Source: Myxococcales bacterium (GTDB taxonomy: Bacteria; Myxococcota; UBA727; GCA-2721815). Taken from it: a stretch of DNA of 64,000 bases. The stretch is from the NCBI GenBank assembly GCA_002721815.1, contig PBLQ01000002.1:1-64000 (forward strand). Reading direction: 5' to 3'. The position numbers and the translations under genes were made by a program. Shown piece after piece: positions 62,401 through 64,000 of this stretch (positions are counted from its first letter, which is position 1; each line of letters opens with the position of its first letter). Below the pieces are notes generated by a model. That model ran no database searches and was not told the DNA's origin. It saw nothing but the letters and a program-made list of their open reading frames with translations.

Positions 62401-63045
62401 CTAAGACGCCGCCACCACATCCCACAAACTCAATCCTTCGAGGATTTGACCTTTAGCTATTCCCGTTTGCGCGACATGTAGAAGCGATGATGCCAACTCT
62501 TCAATCAGAATAGGCCGAAAGCGATGCATACCTAAAGCACCCATCAAAAAACGCATGCCCGGTGGCGCACGATGGCCGGCACCGTGAAAAGCCGACGGGC
62601 GGAAAATGGTGTAGTCTAAACCACTGTTGGTCACGATGGCTTCGGCTTTGGCTTTGGCTTTGAGGTAAGCGCCCGTGGGTTTGCCCGCACCCACAGAGCT
62701 GAGCAGGACCACGTGATTAACGCCACAACGCTTGGCCGCATCCATCAAATATTGGGTGGTGTCGATATCGCTGGTTTCGTAGGTGTCACCCGTAGAAAAA
62801 CGTTTGCGCATGGTACCGATGAGTTGCATGACTGTGGTGCAGCCTTGCATGGCAGCATCGAGTGCTTGAGCGTCCGTTAAATCGAGCACAGCGGCTTGTG
62901 GGTGTAGTGTTTTACCTTGAGCACTTTTGGGGCGGTAATGGGGGACGAGGTTCGCGTCTTGCGCTTGAGGAAGTTTCATGAGCGTCCGGCCTGTGGCTCC
63001 GTTGGCACCCGCGATAAAAATGCGCCGACCGTTAGTTGGACTCAA
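62401..63045 (-). CDS. NAD(P)-binding Rossmann protein, atypical SDR/NmrA-like
   Basis: A 214-residue oxidoreductase-like protein. RRIFIAGANGATGRTLMK is the Rossmann nucleotide loop; VMQLIGTMRK..., VNHVVLLSSVGAGKPTGAYLKAKAKAEAIVTNSGLDYTIFRPSAF is the atypical-SDR middle. Likely a redox sensor or reductase. The start is TTG at 63045 with a strong AAGGAGG 6 bases upstream; the longer frame to 63099 has no ribosome site. About 125 bases downstream of the PLP enzyme gene. Confidence 0.8.
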   Translation of the reverse strand: MSPTNGRRIFIAGANGATGRTLMKLPQAQDANLVPHYRPKSAQGKTLHPQAAVLDLTDAQALDAAMQGCTTVMQLIGTMRKRFSTGDTYETSDIDTTQYLMDAAKRCGVNHVVLLSSVGAGKPTGAYLKAKAKAEAIVTNSGLDYTIFRPSAFHGAGHRAPPGMRFLMGALGMHRFRPILIEELASSLLHVAQTGIAKGQILEGLSLWDVVAAS

Positions 63046-63170
63046 GGGAAACCTCCTTGCCGTTGTGAGACAGAGGGGTCTGTAAATGAAAAGCCGCACG
63101 TTCGTTCCACCATTGGCGGTTTTGTTCGACGGCGGCTTGACTATTTTTGGGAAGGGGGACCATGCAATGA

Positions 63171-64000
63171 TTATATCAGACCCACTCGGTTCAATGCACG
63201 TTCTAACTGTTGCCAGCGTTGCTCCAAACTGCCGGTAAAGCCGATGGAGATACGCACCAAACCGGGTGCAATCCCGGCGGCGGCCAAGGCTTCGTCGGAC
63301 ATTTCACTGGAGGTGGAGCTGGCAGAGCAGGACATGAGGGTATCGAAGTAGCCCAGGCTCACGGCCATAAATCCAAAGCCTTCGGTGTTTTGCAAATCGT
63401 CCATGAGGGCTTCGGCTTTTTCGCTGGTGCCCGCGTCGATGGTGAGCAGGCCGCCAAAACCGTATTCGGAGCGACCGATTTTACAGAACAAATCATGGTC
63501 AGGGTGGCTTTCAAGGCCTGGATAGGTCACATCCACCTTGAGCTCGTGGAGTCTTTCCGCAAAAACTTGTGCGCGGTGAGCGTGTTCCTTCATGCGCAAA
63601 GGTAAGTGCGGGATACGCAGGCTGATGGAGTGTGCCACCTGCGGGTCCATGGTGGGGCCTAAAATCATGAGCGGACCGGTGTGAAGATCCATCAACGAGC
63701 CCACAAACTCACCAGAGCCAACCACCGCACCCGCGATGAAGTCACTGGCCCCGTTCACGAACTTGGTCATGGAGTGCACCACCACATCGGCGCCGTGGTC
63801 CATAGGGGTAATGGCCAAAGGGGTGAAGGTATTGTCCACCACAAACTTGGCGCCATTCTTGTGAGCGATGTCAGCCAGCATGGGCAGGTTCGCCACGCGA
63901 AGGGTGGGGTTGGAAACGGACTCGGCGTAAATCACTTTGGTTTTATCGGTGCACGCGGCAGCCACAGCGTCGGCATCGTTAATATCAACAAAGGAGGTGG
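63171..64000 (-). CDS. PLP-dependent trans-sulfuration enzyme, 5' end cut by window edge
   Basis: C-terminal ~276 residues of a cystathionine gamma-synthase / gamma-lyase / methionine gamma-lyase family enzyme. VVDNTFTPLAITPMDHGADVVVHSMTKFVNGASDFIAGAVVG contains the PLP-binding Lys in HSMTKF(V)NG; the end has LVRISIGFTGS, typical of the family. The frame is open to the window end, and the true start lies outside. Which of the family's reactions it performs cannot be told from this part. Confidence 0.92.
   Translation of the reverse strand, partial: TSFVDINDADAVAAACTDKTKVIYAESVSNPTLRVANLPMLADIAHKNGAKFVVDNTFTPLAITPMDHGADVVVHSMTKFVNGASDFIAGAVVGSGEFVGSLMDLHTGPLMILGPTMDPQVAHSISLRIPHLPLRMKEHAHRAQVFAERLHELKVDVTYPGLESHPDHDLFCKIGRSEYGFGGLLTIDAGTSEKAEALMDDLQNTEGFGFMAVSLGYFDTLMSCSASSTSSEMSDEALAAAGIAPGLVRISIGFTGSLEQRWQQLERALNRVGLI

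Noticed and set aside
1-64000. CRISPR arrays, insertion sequences, prophage or toxin-antitoxin pairs
   Set aside because: No regular repeats, transposase or phage-type genes were seen on either strand.

Overview
The window is a piece of a bacterial chromosome at about 50% G+C, with genes on both strands in small operons and very short gaps. The organism is most likely a myxobacterium-like or other deltaproteobacterial-type Gram-negative predator or scavenger (Myxococcota/Bradymonadales-like). This is inferred from the many lipoproteins with Asp-Ala-Gly-rich (DAG) linkers, the Cys-rich CDDGNxCTxDxC repeats, the ASH/choice-of-anchor domains with a MopE-type CNGIDDDCDG motif, the PPC-domain lipoproteins, and the AidB-type acyl-CoA dehydrogenase. 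The modest G+C argues against the classical high-G+C myxobacteria. No rRNA, tRNA, CRISPR array, prophage or insertion sequence was recognised.

Layout. 1-3.9 kb: lipid metabolism, with a partial long-chain acyl-CoA synthetase divergent from an aldehyde dehydrogenase and a DUF4442 hotdog protein. 3.9-8.2 kb: a PI-PLC-like lipoprotein, a large cytosolic protein with a caspase/gingipain-like His...Cys pattern, YjbQ, and a DAG-linker lipoprotein. 8.3-15.9 kb: minus-strand envelope genes, namely an MJ1255/VC2487-type glycosyltransferase, a CBS protein, a membrane protein that looks like a degenerate CPBP protease, a beta-barrel-like protein and an ASH/MopE lipoprotein. 15.9-21 kb: AidB-like acyl-CoA dehydrogenase, fructosamine kinase plus hotdog thioesterase, a Cys-rich lipoprotein and acetoacetyl-CoA reductase. 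21-25 kb: a triple-repeat lipoprotein and a Cys-rich lipoprotein. 24.7-29.8 kb: a TPR-SMC-GNAT operon. 30-35.5 kb: two tandem paralogous PPC lipoproteins, the first cut by an in-frame TGA. 35.5-43 kb: zinc-ribbon protein, leuS, an ATC-hydrolase-like protein, two membrane proteins and an AI-2E-type permease. 43-49.6 kb: a small lipoprotein, a radical-SAM-like protein without cluster cysteines, class I ribonucleotide reductase nrdA-nrdB and a CAP-domain lipoprotein. 49.6-51.5 kb: phosphate transport (DUF47 + PiT). 51.6-64 kb: M81 peptidase, a putative outer-membrane protein, an SCP2-like protein, a small EF-hand-like protein, an alkylsulfatase-type MBL lipoprotein, a histone-deacetylase-family protein, a PhoX-type phosphatase, two membrane proteins, an NAD(P)-binding protein and a partial PLP trans-sulfuration enzyme.

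No single defence or biosynthetic island stands out. The most unusual items are: the interrupted PPC lipoprotein and its structured upstream region; the large clan-CD-peptidase-like protein; the three-copy repeat lipoprotein; the cluster-less radical-SAM-like protein with a near-perfect NrdR-box-like site in front of it; and a repeated 4-nt overlap of stop codons at convergent gene pairs. Function calls come from motif recognition by eye. No database search was run.
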